This document shows, in pieces, positions 52,239 through 61,147 of a DNA stretch of 64,000 nucleotides. The position numbers were made by a program, and so were the translations under genes. The notes beneath the pieces were generated by a model, which worked only from the letters and a program-made list of their open reading frames with translations, was not told the origin of the DNA and did not search any database. Origin of the DNA: DASQDN01 sp963844855. Lineage in GTDB: Bacteria; Acidobacteriota; Terriglobia; Bryobacterales; Bryobacteraceae. Numbering within the stretch: position 1 is the stretch's first letter; each line of letters begins with the position of its first letter. The stretch covers positions 62,001 to 126,000 of the forward strand of contig CAWJQP010000073.1 in the NCBI GenBank assembly GCA_963844855.1, written 5' to 3'.

Positions 52239-53540
52239 ATGCCGCCGAAAGACACTTCCGTTTATGCGCCTCCTGTACCGCCCCGAAGCGCCACCAGGCC
52301 CATCGCACGGTTGCGCTGGTATATTTGCGCCCTGCTCTTTTTCTCTACCAGCATCAACTACATAGACCGGCAGGTATTCAGCATTTTGGCGCCGGACCTT
52401 CAGAAGTCGATCGGCTGGAACGAGATTGAGTACGGCTATATCGTCACCGCTTTCCAGGCTGCTTACGCGACCGGTTACTTTGTCGTGGGTCGAATGATGG
52501 ATTCGATCTCTACGCGGAAGGGCTTTGCGATTATCATCTCGCTGTGGAGTCTGGCAGCGATGGCTCCGGCAATCGCGCGGTCGGCTCTGGGATTCGGAAT
52601 CGCGCGCGCAGCGTTAGGACTCGGGGAGGGCGGTAACTTTCCGGCGTCGATTAAAACCGTTGCGGAATGGTTTCCAAAGCAAGAGCGCGCGTTCGCTACA
52701 GGCATCTTCAATTCGGGATCGAACATTGGAGCGATCGTGGCGCCGATTGTCGTTCCGTGGATCACATTGTCGTACGGTTGGCAATGGGCATTCATTCTAA
52801 CCGGCGCATGCGGCTTCGTTTGGCTCATCTTCTGGCTTTTGGTCTATCACCGTCCTGAAGATCATAAGCGGCTCTCGCGGGCAGAATTCGAGCACATTCG
52901 ACAAGACCCGGTTGAACAGACGGACAAAATCTCCTGGGGCAAAGTGTTTCCGAAACGGCAGACTTGGGCGTTCGCAATTGGCAAGTTCCTGACTGATCCG
53001 GTGTGGTGGTTCTTCCTCTTCTGGCTGCCGAAGTTTCTGAATCAGCAATACGGGTTAACACTCGACAAGGTCGGATTGCCGCTTGTGATTATCTATCTCT
53101 CGGCAGACATCGGAAGCATCGGCGGCGGCTGGCTTTCTTCGACCTTGATGAAGCGGGGATGGAGTGTGAATGCCGCGCGGAAAACAACGATGCTCCTCTG
53201 CGCGCTGTGTGTCGTGCCGATTATCTTCGCGGCGAAGGCTTCGAATCTGTGGGTGGCCGTTGGCTTGGTGAGTCTTGCGACGTCGGCGCATCAGGGATGG
53301 TCGGCTAACTTATTCACTCTGACGTCGGACATGTTTCCCCGCCGCGCGGTTGGATCGGTGGTCGGCATTGGCGGGACGGTTGGAGCGCTTGGCGGCATGT
53401 TTACGGCAACCGCGGCTGGATACGTGTTAGAAGTTACGGGAAGCTATTATTCGCTGTTCCTGATTGCCGGGTTGATGTACTTATTGGCGTTGGGGCTGAT
53501 CCATCTGCTGGTACCGCGTCTGGAAGCGGCGGAGGTTTAG
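52239..53540 (+). CDS. MFS transporter of the anion:cation symporter (hexuronate/glucarate-like) family
   Basis: 433 residues with twelve predicted helices. The ACS-family start TSINYIDRQVFSILAPDLQK, the loop YFVVGRMMDSISTRKGFAI, the GLGEGGNFPASIKTVAEWFP motif, and the partner LVYHRPEDHKRLSRAEFEHI are as in ExuT/GudP-type carriers. Uptake of a sugar acid or similar carboxylate by proton symport is inferred. It is divergent from the aldolase gene, which could act on a related 2-oxo acid. Confidence 0.88.
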   Translation: MPPKDTSVYAPPVPPRSATRPIARLRWYICALLFFSTSINYIDRQVFSILAPDLQKSIGWNEIEYGYIVTAFQAAYATGYFVVGRMMDSISTRKGFAIIISLWSLAAMAPAIARSALGFGIARAALGLGEGGNFPASIKTVAEWFPKQERAFATGIFNSGSNIGAIVAPIVVPWITLSYGWQWAFILTGACGFVWLIFWLLVYHRPEDHKRLSRAEFEHIRQDPVEQTDKISWGKVFPKRQTWAFAIGKFLTDPVWWFFLFWLPKFLNQQYGLTLDKVGLPLVIIYLSADIGSIGGGWLSSTLMKRGWSVNAARKTTMLLCALCVVPIIFAAKASNLWVAVGLVSLATSAHQGWSANLFTLTSDMFPRRAVGSVVGIGGTVGALGGMFTATAAGYVLEVTGSYYSLFLIAGLMYLLALGLIHLLVPRLEAAEV

Positions 53541-53567
53541 ACCTGGAACGACGGCTGGCGTTACTGG

Positions 53568-54416
53568 TCAGCGCGCGATATTTAGCGCACGGATTGTCGC
53601 CTGGTCGAGTTCACCGGACGCTGGCAGCCCTCGCTGCTCCTGAAACTTCTTCACGACGCCTGCAGTGGACGAGCCCCACCAACAGTCTGGATGCCCTTCG
53701 CGGAGCCCGAGCGCATTGAGGGCAGCCTGTGCGTCGCATACCACTCTTCCGGAGCGACCGGTCGGGTTCAGAGCGCCGGCGCCAACAAGCATCGCCCGAA
53801 CCTGTCCGTCGAACGGGCTAGCGTAATCAATCGCGATCCGTCCTACTCCATCCCTCGTATTGATGCGCGCGTTGGTCTCGATCAGGATTTTCACAACGTC
53901 GGACCAGCCATGCATCGCCGCTGTCATCAATGCCGTACGTCCATCCTTTGTGGCAGCATTCACGTCCGCACGCCGACTAAGCAGGGCTTCCACCATCATT
54001 CGTGGAGCGCTCAGTTGCCGAGCCCTCATCTCCGGGCGAAATCCTCGCTCTTCGACGAGATCGGCTTTTGTACGAACAATGAAACATCCCGATGCAATGA
54101 TGAGCGCGGTCTCTCCTTTCTCAGAGCGAATGTTTGGGTCAGCTCCGCGGCTTAGAAGTGTTTGCACTACATCCGGCAATCCCTCGAGGCTCGCCATCAT
54201 CAGGGCGGTCCAGCCCGCCGAGTCCTTCGCGTTTACGTTGAGCCCGCGATCCAGGAGTTCGTTCACAGCGGCCACGCCGCTGCCCTCGGATCCAAGTCGA
54301 TGACCCTTGCTGACAGCAGTCTGCAGTTGCTCAGACTGACTTGCGAGGTCGAGTTGACACATCAGGCCAGGCATGAGAATCGTCGCGGATAACGTCATAC
54401 AACGTCCAAGGACCAT
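53568..54416 (-). CDS. Ankyrin-repeat protein with a peptidoglycan-binding-like C-terminus
   Basis: 282 residues. Weak N-terminal hydrophobic leader (MTLSATILMPGLMCQL), then four or five ankyrin repeats (KDSAGWTALMMASLEGLPDV, GADPNIRSEKGETALIIASG, KDGRTALMTAAMHGWSDVVK, RDGVGRIAIDYASPFDG). The last about 55 residues (AQAALNALGLREGHPDCWWG ... FQEQRGLPASGELDQATIRA) match the PG_binding_1 three-helix fold. Likely a periplasmic adaptor. It is convergent with the MFS gene. Confidence 0.8.
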   Translation of the reverse strand: MVLGRCMTLSATILMPGLMCQLDLASQSEQLQTAVSKGHRLGSEGSGVAAVNELLDRGLNVNAKDSAGWTALMMASLEGLPDVVQTLLSRGADPNIRSEKGETALIIASGCFIVRTKADLVEERGFRPEMRARQLSAPRMMVEALLSRRADVNAATKDGRTALMTAAMHGWSDVVKILIETNARINTRDGVGRIAIDYASPFDGQVRAMLVGAGALNPTGRSGRVVCDAQAALNALGLREGHPDCWWGSSTAGVVKKFQEQRGLPASGELDQATIRALNIAR

Positions 54417-54461
54417 TTCGTCAGCATACAGATATTGCGCTGATATCCGAAAAGCGAAGGA

Positions 54462-55388
54462 CTATTTGGCTGTGGCGGTTCTGACTGACTCGATCACCCA
54501 GTCTGCAAGACGGGGATCGGGCAGCAGGCCTTGCGTTGCCATCGTGTACTCGAGTCCTTCCAGGCGTTTCTTGATACCGAGTTCGATGCCGCCGTAGGAA
54601 AGCAGCACTGGCACGACAAGCGCTCGCTTACCCTCGCTTACTGCCTTCTCGACAAATCCACGCAATTCGGCTTTGGCCTTCGCTCGGACTTCCTCGCTTG
54701 CGTCGTCGCGGACTGTCAGGTATTCGATGCGGGCGTAGCTCGTGCGCGGCTTGAGGAGTTCAGTCAGCGCGCTTAGATCGGCAAGCCACTTGAGGTTGTC
54801 GTCTTCGGGGTTCGGGCCATGCGCGACTAGAATGACAACTTCCTTTGCCGGGTCTTTACTGATTGCGCGCGCCCGATCAGCCAGTATGTCGGCAGCAATC
54901 GCATGACGATTGATTGCGGTCGTCATTGTCACCGGAACCTTGAGTTCCAGCGGCGTCAACGGGCCTTCCGTTGTGGGGGAGCCGTGATGCCCTGCATGTT
55001 CGCCATGCCCGTGAGACATCTTCGCGAACATCTTGTAATCCGGAGGCATCTCGGCGCGAAGTCCTAATAGCCACTCCGTGGATGTGATGACGGAACTGTA
55101 CGAGGAGATGAAGAGCGGCACGGCCACGATTCTTGAGACACTTCTGGCGCTCAGGCGATCCGTGGCTGCTTGTATATTTGCTTTGGTCGCCATGCCGAAA
55201 GCCACTTCTGTCGGATACGACTTATTCACGACTGCGGCAATGCGATTGACCTCGTCATTCCAACTGGATAGACGTCCTCCGTGAGCCAGCAGCAATACGC
55301 CAGTTTTGTTGTCGGTGTCAGCAGCGGACAGCCCGACTGCGCTCAGAAGAGCCAAAAACGTTCTACGTTCCATCTGATTTGAAGTCAT
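54462..55388 (-). CDS. Exported CbiX/SirB-like chelatase-family protein with a His-rich loop
   Basis: 308 residues. MERRTFLALLSAVGLSA is a twin-arginine-like signal. Two class II chelatase half-domains: GVLLLAHGGRLSSWNDEVNR ... VPLFISSYSSV, and VVILVAHGPNPEDDN ... VVPVLLSYGG. A loop MSHGHGEHAGHHGS (about residues 124-137) is likely to bind metal. CbiX/SirB insert Co or Fe into sirohydrochlorin in the cytoplasm; export makes metal binding or salvage more likely than classical synthesis. It follows a TonB-dependent receptor by 3 nt in one operon, which points to import of a metal or metal-tetrapyrrole. Confidence 0.8.
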   Translation of the reverse strand: MTSNQMERRTFLALLSAVGLSAADTDNKTGVLLLAHGGRLSSWNDEVNRIAAVVNKSYPTEVAFGMATKANIQAATDRLSARSVSRIVAVPLFISSYSSVITSTEWLLGLRAEMPPDYKMFAKMSHGHGEHAGHHGSPTTEGPLTPLELKVPVTMTTAINRHAIAADILADRARAISKDPAKEVVILVAHGPNPEDDNLKWLADLSALTELLKPRTSYARIEYLTVRDDASEEVRAKAKAELRGFVEKAVSEGKRALVVPVLLSYGGIELGIKKRLEGLEYTMATQGLLPDPRLADWVIESVRTATAK

Positions 55389-55391
55389 GAT

Positions 55392-57606
55392 CTATTCCCT
55401 GGGAAAGTTCCATCGCATGCCGACACGAAAGGTCCGACCGTAGTCGGGCCGGTCGAAAGTGGGCGGCGTCTGGCTGAGCTTGCGGTCCACCGAATCGAAG
55501 AGATTGTCAATGGAAGCGTATGCGGCAACGGTCTTGATTTGTTTTGAGCAATAGAGGTCGTAAATGCTGTAGCCGTAGGCTCGTGTTCCCGCAGCCGAGT
55601 TCAGGAGCCAGTAGCTGTAGTAGCTGGCTCGCATGTTCGCGCTGAGTCCCCAACGCGGCACAGTATACTCGGTACCTGCAAAGCCCTGGTTCCTGTGACG
55701 CTGCGCCAAGCGCAGGTCAGTGAGCACATCCCGCGCATCGAGAAAGGTGTAAGCGCCTCGAACACGCCAGTTGCGCATGAGAGAAACCTCGGCGTCCACC
55801 TCGACACCGCGCGTCACGGCCCGGGAGAGATTCTGGTACAGGAAAATGGGCCGATTGAGTATCGGGTTGTAATCAGCGGGAATGGAGTAACGCGCCAATA
55901 GAGCGGCTGCTTCAGCCGGCGTACGCGGCGTGCCAATGTTCGTGGAATCGATGAGGTCACGCACACGATTGTTGAAGAGCGTTATATTTGCGCGCCACCT
56001 CTGCGCGCGCCATCCGGCTCCAACTTGCATGCTCTGCGAAGTTTCGGGACGCAGGTTGGGATTGCCGATGACTTGATAGAAGTTCGTTGGATTGGCAAAC
56101 CGGTAATAGAGTTGACCCAGGTCCGGAGCACGGAAGCCGTGGCCGTAAGATGCGCGCAGAATCAGCTTGTCCGTCGCGCGGTACACGAGGCCCGCTTTCG
56201 GAACCGCATTGATTCCATACAAGGAATGGCCACTGATACGCCCGCCAAGTGTAAGCGTTACGCGCGGGGTCAATGTCCAGCGGTCCTGCACCCATCCATC
56301 GGTAAGCGTGATTTGCTGCCCTGCGTTATCGTCAAGCATGCGGTTGACGCCGCGATAGTTGTCCTGCGCCCACTCGACGCCGGTCTGCAATACATGCCCG
56401 GCGCGGCTGTAGCCGATGGTCGAATCCATGCGGTGATAGACCTGATTGAGGTTCGCAGAAGACGGCGTTGGATTTCCCGCGAGCAATGTGGTGACGGAGT
56501 TTTCGTCATAGCGCGCGCGGTAAAGCCGCCCTTGCGCAGTCAACTCGGGGGTAGGTATATAGTCGAACGTCGCTGAATACGCCTGTGTGCTGTCGTTTAG
56601 GACGCCGGTCGCGTTGCCCTGCTCGGTGAGATTGATGGCTTCTTCGTGGTTGTGATATCCACTCGCGGTAAGACCAAGGAAAAACTTAGGATGCGCGGCC
56701 CATCGCAGGCGCGCTGCTCCATCCTGGCGATTCCAATCTGGTCCAACACTGGAGACGCTGGAAGGCACAAGCTTATATCCATCGATCCGGTGCGTGCCGC
56801 CGCTAACCAAGACAGAAAGCTTGTCGATTCGACTGCCCAGAGAGCCGTCGAGATCGAACATGCCGAGAGTTCCTCCGGATACATTCATTTCGGCTTCGAC
56901 AGGACGTGAGGCTTCCCTTGAGATGAGGTTAATCACACCGCCGATCGCATCGCTACCGTAGAGCGCGGAGCCGGCCCCTTTGGCCACTTCGACGCGCTGC
57001 AACCCTGAGGTGCTTTGCCGGTGCAGATTCAACACAACTCTTTACACCACGCGCGCCGGGAATCGGCAAGCCATCCTGCAGGACAGCGACCTGGCGCGAA
57101 TCGATACCTTGTACCTGCTCACCTGCGACAGTGGCTGTACTGCCTCTTCGTGTGACGACGCCCGGCATTTCGGCGAGCACGTCACTGACGCGCTCATAGC
57201 CAGTTGATTGGATCTGCTGGCGTGTCACCGCTTCCACGCGCTGCGCCGAGTCATCCTGCAGCTCTTCAATACGCGATCCGGAAACAACCACGGTCTGCAG
57301 CAATGTCGCAGGTTGGAGCGTAACTACAACTTCTTTCTGCGTGTCTTCGGCTCTGAGAATCGATTGATTCCACTGACGTCCGCTGACGGTAATGCGAGCG
57401 GGAGGAATGATTGGTTCGGCACAATACCACGCGCCAGCGTCGGTCGTGATTTTCGTACACACGATCCTGCCGGAGGAATCGGCAACTTCAACGGTCACAC
57501 CACTGACTGGCAGTCCTTGCGGATCCTGCACGCGGCCGCCGATCGAGGTCGATGCGGCGTTCGCGAAACATGCCGTGATAAGGAAGGCTATGAGCGGCCG
57601 CTTCAT
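55392..57606 (-). CDS. TonB-dependent receptor (BtuB/CirA type), apparent frameshift
   Basis: Signal peptide (MKRPLIAFLITACFANA), a carboxypeptidase-like Ig domain (GGRVQDPQGLPVSGVTVEVA), then the plug (QTVVVSGSRIEELQDDSAQR, VSDVLAEMPGVVTRRGSTAT, DSRQVAVLQDGLPIPGARGV). The first frame then degrades. In the next frame the receptor continues with VLNLHRQSTSGLQRVEVAKG, AGSALYGSDAIGGVINLISR and a full barrel to the stop at 55392. One extra T in the coding TT (57036-57037) accounts for the break; the repaired length is about 737. The start overlaps the stop of the small gene upstream (ATGA, 57603-57606). With the CbiX-like gene downstream, a metal- or corrinoid-type ligand is likely. Confidence 0.85.
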
Positions 57607-57809
57607 GCGGCTCCTCTGCTCTGCTTCTCTAACCAAGTTTCAAAGTTTGCGGCGCTGGTGTGGATCAACGTCACGAGTTGCATGTAGGATTCCGGAGGTA
57701 GAGTTACGCTCACGGGTCCGACTTTGACGTGGATGAGCCCGCATTCTCCGCAGTCATAGATGCGGCCGAAGTCTGGGATCTCCGCAAGTAGACAAGTCTC
57801 GCCACTCAT
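57603..57809 (-). CDS. Small hypothetical protein with a CxxC motif
   Basis: 68 residues from ATG 57809; the frame extends to a TTG further upstream. It contains IYDCGECGLIHVKVGPVSVT, where the DCGEC pair and the preceding ETC suggest a small zinc site, followed by LPPESYMQLVTLIHTS. Similar short proteins occur beside TonB receptors and iron-related genes, but I do not know a function. It is translationally coupled to the receptor by an ATGA overlap. Confidence 0.55.
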   Translation of the reverse strand: MSGETCLLAEIPDFGRIYDCGECGLIHVKVGPVSVTLPPESYMQLVTLIHTSAANFETWLEKQSRGAA

Positions 57810-57992
57810 CTGGTAAAGGGTGTTCTCCTGTTTGAGAGCTAACAGGACGACGCCTATAATGGGAGGCAGTCGCCAGCTGTCGCAGGTTGTCGACGCTGCC
57901 TGCCGGTACTTCGCCAAAAGTCTACCGGCGGGCTTTTCCAACTCTGTGTAGTTGCATATGGCTTGCAGCTATGAGTTGATCTTACATAATCC

Positions 57993-58018
57993 GACCAATT
58001 TGGTCCAGTATTTTTTTT
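57993..58018. promoter_or_regulatory. Near-perfect 13-bp palindrome next to a T8 run
   Basis: GACCAATTTGGTC (57993-58005) is symmetric except at its centre, and CAGTA plus eight T follow. It lies between the PaiB-like gene's end and the promoter region of the small gene/TonB receptor/CbiX operon, so it may be an operator for that operon. Half-sites are those of FadR-type regulators but in the opposite order to 11306-11316. Confidence 0.35.
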
Positions 58019-58093
58019 CAAGCAGGGATTGCTGTGCTTCGAATGGAGGAATTAAGGAAGATTCGAGTAGATGTGCAAGTGGACTGCAATTGA

Positions 58094-58693
58094 CTAACGA
58101 ATTGTTTCCGCAGATTCGGTAGCGCCAAGGTTACGCAAGGCCTCGATCACCGACGCGCGATCGGCTTCGCTTCGGTTCTGGCTCGCTTTCCATTTGCCTT
58201 CGAGGCTGGCGATTTGAAGCTCGAAGCCGACGATGGCTTTTAGTAACCCTTCGATAAATTCCGGAGGGGCGTCGTCGACCTTCCATGGCTGCGGAAGCGA
58301 GGCTTCGTGAAGCGTGGTCAGTTCTTCCACGATGGCTCGGAGGCGGGCGGGTTCTTCGAAGAAGGTTAGTGTTCCGCGCGCATGGACGGCGGCGTAGTTC
58401 CAGGTCGGTACGACGCGCCCGTGCTCCTGTTTCGCGGGATACCACGAGGGAGAGACGTAATGCTCGGGCCCGGTGAAGATTGTTAGCGCTTCGGGCTGGC
58501 TGTTTTGCCAGATGGGGTTTGCTCGAGAGACGTGGCCGCGGAGGACGCCTTTGTCAACGTCAAGAATCATAGGGACGTGATTCGCTTCGATTCCGTTGAC
58601 AGACACGGTGACGAGCGTCGCCAAGGGGTGCGCACGGATGAAATCGTGCAGGACTTCGGGACGTTCTTCACGAAAGTGCGCGGGGTTATACAT
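58094..58693 (-). CDS. PaiB-like FMN-binding protein
   Basis: 199 residues. Split-barrel flavin fold of the PaiB/FMN-binding negative regulator family: MYNPAHFREERPEVLHDFIR, HPLATLVTVSVNGIEANHVP, GHVSRANPIWQNSQ, FTGPEHYVSPSWYPAKQEHG and RVVPTWNYAAVHARGTLTFF. These are the family signature strings and the length is normal. In Bacillus PaiB affects sporulation and protease genes; a regulatory role here is unproven and an oxidoreductase role equally possible. It lies 1 nt after the DapA-like gene, in one operon. Confidence 0.9.
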   Translation of the reverse strand: MYNPAHFREERPEVLHDFIRAHPLATLVTVSVNGIEANHVPMILDVDKGVLRGHVSRANPIWQNSQPEALTIFTGPEHYVSPSWYPAKQEHGRVVPTWNYAAVHARGTLTFFEEPARLRAIVEELTTLHEASLPQPWKVDDAPPEFIEGLLKAIVGFELQIASLEGKWKASQNRSEADRASVIEALRNLGATESAETIR

Positions 58694-58694
58694 T

Positions 58695-59579
58695 TCATCC
58701 TCGCAGTCCGGCGAATGCTGCTTCTATCTCGCGCTTGGCATCGGGCGTCGGGACCGTCAACGGCAAACGTGGAGGCCCGCCATAATATCCCATCTGATCC
58801 ATCGCGTGTTTTAGACCAGGAACGCCGTACTTGGTGGTGACAAGCTGCGCAGCTTTTGCAATGCGATTCTGCCAGTCCTTTGCGGCATCGAGTTCCCTGC
58901 TCCGATGCGCTTCCCAAATTGTGATGCAGGCATACGGCGCTGCATTCGCGAACGCAAGCACAGCTCCGACAGCGCCGACCTGGAACGATGGCGCGAGCGT
59001 CGGCGCAGAGCCGACTAGGACTTGGAATCCCGATTTCACCTCACGAATCATCTGCATGACTTTTTCGAGCGATCCCGAGCTTTCCTTGATCGCGATAATG
59101 TTCGGGTGTTCTGAGAGCATCGCGACGGCTTCCGGAGCGATGTCGATCCCGGTCGCCTGCGGCCAGTTGTAGATCATCAGCGGAATCTTGACTCGATCCG
59201 CCACAGAACGAAAGTAAAGCACCTGGGCGCTCACGTTGTTCAGGAGTCCCTTGTAATAGAAGGGAGTTCTGACCATGGCAGCCTTGTAGCCCATCTCGGC
59301 CGCTATGTTCGTGAGCCACGCCGTTTCCCGAACGCTCTCGACTCCCGTGCCTGCGATCAGGAGTTTCTCGGGCGCTGCGGCCTTTGCGACCAGTTCCCAG
59401 CATAGGAATTTTTCTTCGGGCGTGAGCATGACGCTTTCGCCGGTTGAGCCGCAGACGACATAGCCGGCAAGGCCGGTCCGATTCCAGGCTTCGATATTCG
59501 AGGTGAGTTTGGTTTTGTAGATCTCACCGTTGTGATCGAAGGGGGTCGTGATGGGAGGGTAGATGCCTTGGAGTTTCAT
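58695..59579 (-). CDS. DapA-family (dihydrodipicolinate synthase/NAL) aldolase
   Basis: 294 residues from ATG 59579; an upstream extension of the frame is arginine-rich antisense of the neighbouring gene and rejected. TIM-barrel class I aldolase: GIYPPITTPFDHNGEIY, GYVVCGSTGESVMLTPEEK (GxxGE carboxylate site), MIYNWPQATGID (Tyr) and IIAIKESSGSLEKV (Schiff-base Lys). This subfamily includes 4-hydroxy-2-oxoglutarate and 2-keto-3-deoxy-acid aldolases as well as DapA, and genomic context does not support lysine synthesis specifically. Confidence 0.85.
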   Translation of the reverse strand: MKLQGIYPPITTPFDHNGEIYKTKLTSNIEAWNRTGLAGYVVCGSTGESVMLTPEEKFLCWELVAKAAAPEKLLIAGTGVESVRETAWLTNIAAEMGYKAAMVRTPFYYKGLLNNVSAQVLYFRSVADRVKIPLMIYNWPQATGIDIAPEAVAMLSEHPNIIAIKESSGSLEKVMQMIREVKSGFQVLVGSAPTLAPSFQVGAVGAVLAFANAAPYACITIWEAHRSRELDAAKDWQNRIAKAAQLVTTKYGVPGLKHAMDQMGYYGGPPRLPLTVPTPDAKREIEAAFAGLRG

Positions 59580-59592
59580 CGTTTGGATGTGC

Positions 59593-59627
59593 AAAAGGCC
59601 TGCAGCCCTTGTGGGGACCGCAGGCCT
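59593..59627 (-). terminator. Rho-independent terminator after atpE
   Basis: On the minus strand AGGCCTGC (59620-59627) pairs with GCAGGCCT (59596-59603), with extra CCC/GGG pairing in the loop, and is followed by TTTT (59593-59596 overlapping). It ends the ATP synthase Fo transcript 24 nt after the atpE stop. Confidence 0.8.
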
Positions 59628-59650
59628 CGATTCGAACTGTAAGTCCGCGA

Positions 59651-59950
59651 TTAGAACTTCGCGGCGATGACGACGAAGGTGAACAACGCCAGAGACTCGA
59701 TGAACGCGAGGCCGAGAATCAGCGCGCCACGGATCACGTTGCCGGCTCCAGGATTGCGAGCGATGGCTTCGGCGGAGGAGCCGAGGGCTTTGCCCTGAGC
59801 AAGCGCGCAAAGACCGGAAGCAAGCGCCATGGCGATGCCGGACGTGATGGTGATGAAGGGACGGTCGGCTGAAGCGGCGGTCTCCTGAGCAAAGACTGGG
59901 GAGGCTAGCACAAACATGGCAAGCAACACCAGGAACATTTTGGACTTCAT
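59651..59950 (-). CDS. atpE: ATP synthase Fo subunit c
   Basis: 99 residues from ATG 59950, with AGGAG 7 nt upstream. The N-terminus (MFLVLLAMFVLASPVFAQ) looks like a cleavable signal, as in other acidobacterial subunits. Two transmembrane helices with the polar loop EAIARNPGAG. The ion-binding carboxylate is E85 (LAFIESLALF). Q52 in helix 1 and S86 next to E85 recall part of the sodium-binding signature, but the Thr position is Leu. Rotor ring of the proton or sodium-driven ATP synthase. Confidence 0.93.
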   Translation of the reverse strand: MKSKMFLVLLAMFVLASPVFAQETAASADRPFITITSGIAMALASGLCALAQGKALGSSAEAIARNPGAGNVIRGALILGLAFIESLALFTFVVIAAKF

Positions 59951-60045
59951 TTGTTTTCTCCTAATAAATTCGCGGACAGGAGGTGGTTCCACACCGCGCG
60001 TTGGGACGCCGGGGGCTCACACTGCCAGCGGCAAAATGCCGGATT

Positions 60046-60783
60046 CTAGTGCTCCTCATGCGACACAGCGCCGCCGATGTAGATCATCGTAAGCACCATG
60101 AAAATGAAGGCCTGGATTAAAGATACGAATACGTGCAGGCCCATGAAAACGACCGGCACAGCAAAATACGTTAAAGCCAAAAAGACGAGAGTGACCTTTT
60201 CCCCGGCCACCATGTTCGCGTAAAGACGAATCGTGAGCGACATCGGACGGGCGAGGTGACTGATGAGCTCGATCGGGAGCATCAGCGGAGTCAGCCACGG
60301 AATCGGACCGGTGAAGTGCTTTAAATAATGCGCGCCGTTCTCTTTGAACCCGAGAATGTTGTAAACGAGAAAAGTAGCCATCGCGCATCCGGCCGGAACC
60401 GGGGCGAACATCGTGGGCGATTCAAAAGAGGGAATTACGCCGATCAAATTGCCGAACAGCACGAAGATAAAAAGTGTGCCGGCGAATGCTACATATTTCC
60501 TCCCATCGTGGCCGATGATTTCGTCGGCTTGCTGACGCTGGAAGAGATAGACGAGTTCGAACAGGTGCTGAAGATTGCCTGGCTTGTCGACCGAGAGTCG
60601 CGACTTGAGGATGGCGAACAGGACGACGATAACCAACGCCACGAGGATCTCCATGGCAACGAAGTTCACCCACGGCCTGTCAGGATTGGCGGCGTGGACT
60701 CCAAACAGGTTCAGGACTGCTTGCGCAGGAGCGGCGAGATAGTTGTTGAGTAGCTCTGTAAACCAGAGCTCATGATGTCCCAT
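60046..60783 (-). CDS. atpB: ATP synthase Fo subunit a
   Basis: 245 residues from ATG 60783 (MGHHELWFTELLNNYLA). The conserved arginine helix reads SLTIRLYANMVAGEKVTLVF, with the essential Arg in TIRLYANM, followed by FVSLIQAFIFMVLTMIYIGG. Five or six membrane helices. The gene overlaps the end of the atpI-like gene by 14 nt and is followed by atpE. It forms the ion half-channels next to the c-ring. Confidence 0.95.
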   Translation of the reverse strand: MGHHELWFTELLNNYLAAPAQAVLNLFGVHAANPDRPWVNFVAMEILVALVIVVLFAILKSRLSVDKPGNLQHLFELVYLFQRQQADEIIGHDGRKYVAFAGTLFIFVLFGNLIGVIPSFESPTMFAPVPAGCAMATFLVYNILGFKENGAHYLKHFTGPIPWLTPLMLPIELISHLARPMSLTIRLYANMVAGEKVTLVFLALTYFAVPVVFMGLHVFVSLIQAFIFMVLTMIYIGGAVSHEEH

Positions 60784-61147
60784 ACGTGAGTTCGTAGACG
60801 ACTTCCAGAACAACCGCGACTATGTGAACGAAACAGCCAGCAAGAGCGGCGAGGAAGCCAGTTTCTGAAACATTAAGAATAACATACAGGATTCCCAGCA
60901 TTAAGAGATAGCGAAAGACGGCGAGAATCGCGGCAGGTCCACTACCCGACGGTCGATCAGGCGACCCGACAGCCATGCTGATGCGCGCCATCCACCAGGC
61001 GTTCCCGAACGAAATCGCGACGCCGGCAAGGAATCCAGCTAAAGAGGGCCATCCAGCGAAGAACCATGCAGCCGCGAGACCCATCCCCGCGAGCGCAAAC
61101 ATCATCGTATAAACACGGCGCGCTACGGCTATGCCATCAGTCTTCAT
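60770..61147 (-). CDS. atpI: ATP synthase subunit I-like membrane protein
   Basis: 125 residues, four hydrophobic segments (MMFALAGMGLAAAWFFAG, LAGFLAGVAISFGNAWWMAR, AVFRYLLMLGILYVILN, FLAALAGCFVHIVAVVLEVV). Position between atpZ and atpB, and the GxxxSxxNxWW pattern in helix 2, fit the ATP synthase I chain, which helps assemble the c-ring. Overlaps the end of atpZ by 11 nt. Confidence 0.75.
   Translation of the reverse strand: MKTDGIAVARRVYTMMFALAGMGLAAAWFFAGWPSLAGFLAGVAISFGNAWWMARISMAVGSPDRPSGSGPAAILAVFRYLLMLGILYVILNVSETGFLAALAGCFVHIVAVVLEVVYELTYGTS

Noticed and set aside
59580..59810. 77-residue N-terminal extension of the DapA-like protein
   Set aside because: It would run through the atpE terminator and antisense to atpE, and is arginine-rich noise; ATG 59579 matches the family start.
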